The position numbers and the translations under genes were made by a program. Of a stretch of 64,000 nucleotides of DNA, positions 60,991 to 64,000 are shown piece after piece (position 1 is the stretch's first letter; each line of letters begins with the position of its first letter). The stretch lies in NCBI RefSeq assembly GCF_001297015.1, contig NZ_LIGE01000024.1:1-64000 (forward strand), given 5' to 3'. The DNA is from Pseudomonas sp. RIT-PI-r (lineage in GTDB: Bacteria > Pseudomonadota > Gammaproteobacteria > Pseudomonadales > Pseudomonadaceae). Below the pieces are notes generated by a model. It was not told where the DNA came from. It was given only the letters and a program-made list of their open reading frames with translations, and searched no databases.

Positions 60991-62610
60991 ATGAAGATTT
61001 CTCGACGATGGTTCATGGCAGGTCTGGCGCTGACTGGCGCTGCGGTGCCTGCGGCTTGGTTTGGGCATCGTGAATGGACGAAGCCGGATCCGACGATCAC
61101 TCCGGGTGAAGCGTCTTTCGACGTCGCCGACCTCGCCGGACAACGCTTGGCCAGTGCCTTGCGGGGCGTCTGGGATATTCGCTTCGAAGGCCGTGACGCA
61201 GGCCTTGAAGGGCTTCCGGCCAAGGGCCTGCAAGTGTTCCTCGACATCGGCCAGAAAGGCCGTGGCGTCTGTGGTTTTCTTGATACCCCGGAGCGTTTGC
61301 GCTCCGGTGAAACACCTCGTTACCGAATTCTTGGCGATCTCGCCGGTGCCGACGCCGCGAAGTTGACCTGGCGGCTGATCGGTGCGCAAGGCCAGATCAA
61401 CTATGAGCTGGAGATGATCCTCGACGAGGTCTGGGCCGATTTCGGCAACGCCGGCAAAGGCACCCTCAGCGGTAAAGCCTTGCGCCTGGATCGCCCTCTG
61501 GCCTTGCCCGCACAGGACAACGGCTTCGTAGCGGTCAAGCGACTGTTTCCCGAAGCGCGTGAACGTACGCCACTGAATCCGACGCTGCTGGCCTGGCTGA
61601 TTTCCCCCGAGCACCGGCTGTTCCACCAGTTGTGGCATGCGACGCGGGACAAGTGGCACACCTTGCCAGAGGACAAGCGCGAAGCCTTGCGCGGCATCGG
61701 CTGGCAACCGGGGCCGCGCGACAAGGAGCGCGATGCTCGTGGGCCGCGCAAGGACCGCAATGGTTCCGGCGTCGATTTCTTCTTTATGCACCGGCACATG
61801 CTCGGCACGGCGCGCTCGATGCAGGACCTGCCATCGTGGCAATACTTTCCGCTGCCACAGCCGGAATTGATCCGTGATCGCCCGGGTTTCGCCCGTTACT
61901 TCGACAATCATGACGGCACGGCGCTGCCGCCTCCGTGGCTGGCCGACGGTGATGATGAATACAGCAAGTGGGTCAGCGATCTCAAGACGGCCGAGACCTA
62001 CGAAAGCAACTTCCAGGTCTGGGAGTCGCAATACCGTGATCCGGTGTACCTGGCTAGACTCACCCTCGGTCAGTTCGGTTCCGAGGTTGAATTGGGCCTG
62101 CACGACTGGCTGCACATGCGCTGGGCGTCTGTGCCGCGCGATCCGTCCAACGGTCAGCCCGTGCCTTTTGCGCGTGATCCTGCCGACTTCGCTGCACGTT
62201 GGTATGGCCCGGAAAATGACTTCCTTGGCGACCCGTTTTCATCCCACGTCAACCCGTCGTTCTGGCACTTCCATGGCTGGATCGATGATCGTATTGAAGA
62301 CTGGTTTCGCGCTCACGAGCGTTTCCATCCGGGGGAGGTCACGCGCAAGGTGGTCAATGGTGTGCAGTGGTTTGCACCGGGACGCTGGAACGAAGTCGAT
62401 GACCCCTGGCTGGGTCCGGTCACCCATGGTTGCAGCACCACGCCGGGGTTGCAGGCGGGCAAGACCGTGGAGATGGACCCGGAAACCATGAAGCTGGCGC
62501 TGCGCATCACCTTCCTCAACGACGAGGAAAAACTCGCCGGGCTGTTCCGCCGCGTGCCGCAACGACCGTGGTATGCGCGCAATCTGAAGGCCAAACAGAC
62601 TCAGGCCTGA
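60991..62610 (+). CDS. pvdP: Tyrosinase forming the pyoverdine chromophore
   Basis: The start at 60991 gives 539 aa, has aggtaggg just upstream, and opens with a Tat signal (MKISRRWFMAGLALTGAAV). A TTG at 60952 in frame is rejected. The C-terminal half carries the His-rich type-3 copper site of tyrosinases: LFHQLWHATRDKW, FFFMHRHMLG, LGLHDWLHMRW and NPSFWHFHGWIDD. The N-terminal half is beta-rich, as in PvdP. The enzyme oxidises the D-Tyr of ferribactin in the periplasm and starts closure of the dihydroxyquinoline chromophore. It is divergent from pvdM, convergent with opmQ, and has its own exact PvdS-type promoter. Confidence 0.95.
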   Translation: MKISRRWFMAGLALTGAAVPAAWFGHREWTKPDPTITPGEASFDVADLAGQRLASALRGVWDIRFEGRDAGLEGLPAKGLQVFLDIGQKGRGVCGFLDTPERLRSGETPRYRILGDLAGADAAKLTWRLIGAQGQINYELEMILDEVWADFGNAGKGTLSGKALRLDRPLALPAQDNGFVAVKRLFPEARERTPLNPTLLAWLISPEHRLFHQLWHATRDKWHTLPEDKREALRGIGWQPGPRDKERDARGPRKDRNGSGVDFFFMHRHMLGTARSMQDLPSWQYFPLPQPELIRDRPGFARYFDNHDGTALPPPWLADGDDEYSKWVSDLKTAETYESNFQVWESQYRDPVYLARLTLGQFGSEVELGLHDWLHMRWASVPRDPSNGQPVPFARDPADFAARWYGPENDFLGDPFSSHVNPSFWHFHGWIDDRIEDWFRAHERFHPGEVTRKVVNGVQWFAPGRWNEVDDPWLGPVTHGCSTTPGLQAGKTVEMDPETMKLALRITFLNDEEKLAGLFRRVPQRPWYARNLKAKQTQA

Positions 62611-62626
62611 TTACCGCGTCAACTTC

Positions 62627-62710
62627 TTCGCGAGCAGGCTCGCTCCCACAGGTTGGCCGCATCCCACCAGTTGAAATGCGCTCTCTTGTGGGAGCGAGCC
62701 TGCTCGCGAA
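62627..62710. repeat. REP doublet
   Basis: ttcgcgagcaggctcgctcc (62627-62646) is repeated inverted as ggagcgagcctgctcgcgaa (62691-62710). It lies between the convergent ends of pvdP and opmQ. Confidence 0.85.
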
Positions 62711-62732
62711 AGCGCTTGGCCGGGCTGCGCGA

Positions 62733-64000
62733 TTACAGTGCCTGCCACCCGCCGCCCAAGGCCTTGTACAAGGCAATGCTCGCCTGCATTCGCGACAGCC
62801 GCAGTTGCACGTTCTGGTCCTGCGCCGCATACAGCGTGCGCTGGGTTTCCAATACGGTCAGCAAGTCCTCGGCGCCGGCCTGATAGCGGCTCTGGGCGAT
62901 GTTGAAGGCGGTTTGCGCCTGGTTCAGCTCTTCGCTCTGCCACTGCCGTTGTTCATCGAGGCCGCGGATGCTGTTGAGGGCTTTTTCGACGTCGGCGAAA
63001 CCGTTGATGATCGCGCCTCGATAGGTTTCCAGCAGCTCCTGCTGACGAGCCGTGGCTTTGTCGCGTTCGGCGCCCAAACGGCCATTGTTGAAGATCGGTG
63101 CGATCAGCCCGCCGGTGAGGTTATAGAACGGACTGCGCCACAGGTCACCCGCCTGATTGGCGCCGGAGCCGATGCTCGCGCTCAGGGTGATTTTTGGCAG
63201 CATCGCCGCGCGAGCCACGGTGACGTCCGCCTGGGCTGCCGCCAGTTGCGCCTCGGCGCGGGCAATGTCCGGGCGGCGGGTCAGCAGTTCGCTGGGCAGG
63301 CCGGCAGCAATCTGCGGCCATTGCAATTGATCGAAGGACTCATGACCGGTCGGCAGGTCTTGCACTGGACGCCCGAGCAGCGCCGCCAGCGCGATTCGCG
63401 CATCTTGGGCTTGTTGCCGGACGGTCGGCAGTTGGCGTTGTTGTGCGGCCACCAGGCTTTTCTGCTGGGCCAGCTCCAGCGCGGTGGCCGAGCCGGCGTT
63501 GTAGCGCGTCTGCACCAGTTGCAGAACGCTTTGCGCATTGGCCAGGTTCAGCTCGGCAATGCGACTCTGCTCCTGCAGCGACAGCACCTGGGTGTAACTG
63601 TTGGCGACGCCGCTGAGCAAGGTCAATTCGACGGTGGCGCGATCGAACTCGCTGGCTTGCAGGCTGAACTGTGCACTGTCGCGCGATGCGCGCTTGCCGC
63701 CCCAGAAGTCGATTTCGTAACTGGCGTTGAGGCCGACATCGAAGTAGTCCACAGCCTTGTTGCTGCTGTCGGCATCCAGTTGACGGTAACCTTCGCCACG
63801 CAACAGCTTCTGCCGATTGGCGTTGCCGGTGCCTTGTATTTCCGGCAATTGCGAGCCACTGGCAATGACGGTGGCAGCGCGCGCCTGACGCACGCGAGCG
63901 ATGGCTGCGGCCAGATCATAACTGCCGACCTGAGCCTGTTCGATCAGTTGATTGAGCTGCGGGCTGGCGAAGCGCGTCCACCAGCGCAGGGTGTCGCGTT
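62733..64000 (-). CDS. opmQ: Outer-membrane efflux protein OpmQ (5' end beyond window)
   Basis: The frame is open from the stop at 62733 to the window edge (at least 422 codons), so the N-terminus with its lipoprotein signal is missing. It is an OprM/TolC family outer-membrane factor. Internal repeats of this family are visible: LASPQ-type start of the barrel repeat (FASPQLNQLIEQA), SYEIDFWGGKRASRDS, VLQLVQTRYNAGSATALELA, LTRRPDIARAEAQLAAA and the second-repeat SRYQAGAEDLLTVLETQRTL. It would form the exit duct for the PvdRT-OpmQ pump that secretes or recycles pyoverdine. PvdR and PvdT should lie just upstream, outside the window. The name rests on position beside pvdP and on family. Confidence 0.88.
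   Translation of the reverse strand, partial: RDTLRWWTRFASPQLNQLIEQAQVGSYDLAAAIARVRQARAATVIASGSQLPEIQGTGNANRQKLLRGEGYRQLDADSSNKAVDYFDVGLNASYEIDFWGGKRASRDSAQFSLQASEFDRATVELTLLSGVANSYTQVLSLQEQSRIAELNLANAQSVLQLVQTRYNAGSATALELAQQKSLVAAQQRQLPTVRQQAQDARIALAALLGRPVQDLPTGHESFDQLQWPQIAAGLPSELLTRRPDIARAEAQLAAAQADVTVARAAMLPKITLSASIGSGANQAGDLWRSPFYNLTGGLIAPIFNNGRLGAERDKATARQQELLETYRGAIINGFADVEKALNSIRGLDEQRQWQSEELNQAQTAFNIAQSRYQAGAEDLLTVLETQRTLYAAQDQNVQLRLSRMQASIALYKALGGGWQAL

Noticed and set aside
1..64000. CRISPR arrays, tRNA or rRNA genes, insertion sequences, prophage genes
   Set aside because: I looked for regular short repeats with spacers, cloverleaf patterns with CCA ends and transposase motifs and found none; the repeats present are REP doublets and the single tandem pair.

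Overview
The window looks like the chromosome of a fluorescent Pseudomonas of the P. fluorescens group. The evidence is GC-rich coding, many REP-type inverted repeats, a DUF6124-type small protein, an isonitrile hydratase, and above all a large pyoverdine siderophore locus in recognisable order (NRPS genes, fpvA, pvdE, pvdO, pvdN, pvdM, pvdP, opmQ). All calls come from reading the sequence; no database search was possible.

Layout. 1-960: non-coding, with a 104-bp tandem repeat and a possible structured leader. 961-6570: a DUF6124 protein, two lipoproteins, a cytochrome c remnant, a PAS chemoreceptor and a CPBP protease. 6801-10475: inhA divergent from a GlxA-type regulator, then an operon of an unknown gene, a BRCT protein and an alpha/beta hydrolase. 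10836-16595: a GH15 enzyme overlapping an SDR dehydrogenase, an unusual fusion of isopentenyl-diphosphate isomerase with a terpene cyclase, and an MFS transporter.

16697-64000 is the pyoverdine region. An SCP2/JmjC-type cupin gene faces a type II thioesterase, and each has its own iron-starvation (PvdS-type) promoter. Three NRPS genes follow (4106, 4508 and 1076 aa), joined by 1-nt and 4-nt overlaps. Next is the receptor gene fpvA. On the minus strand lie a fourth NRPS with the releasing thioesterase, its exporter partner pvdE, and the periplasmic maturation genes pvdO, pvdN and pvdM. On the plus strand is the tyrosinase gene pvdP, and finally the 3' part of opmQ.

How it works together. Ten-residue adenylation codes read by eye predict the side chain D-Ser, D-(Lys or modified Orn), Ala-like, Gly, D-Thr (allo-Thr expected), Ala-like, beta-hydroxy-Asp, then a basic or hydroxy-Orn type residue. 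This chain is added to the PvdL-made chromophore precursor, whose gene is not in the window. PvdE would export acylated ferribactin. PvdM, PvdN, PvdO and PvdP mature it in the periplasm, OpmQ (with PvdRT, outside) secretes it, and FpvA takes up the ferric form and signals through its N-terminal domain. Four promoters match TAAAT-N16-CGT exactly and three are weaker matches. One exact match drives the cupin-like gene, which ties it to the iron-starvation regulon.

The most novel-looking items are the Idi-terpene synthase fusion, the PvdS-type promoter on the SCP2/JmjC cupin gene, the hydroxylating Asp module split between two polypeptides, and a PvdS promoter whose -35 element is the loop of a hairpin.
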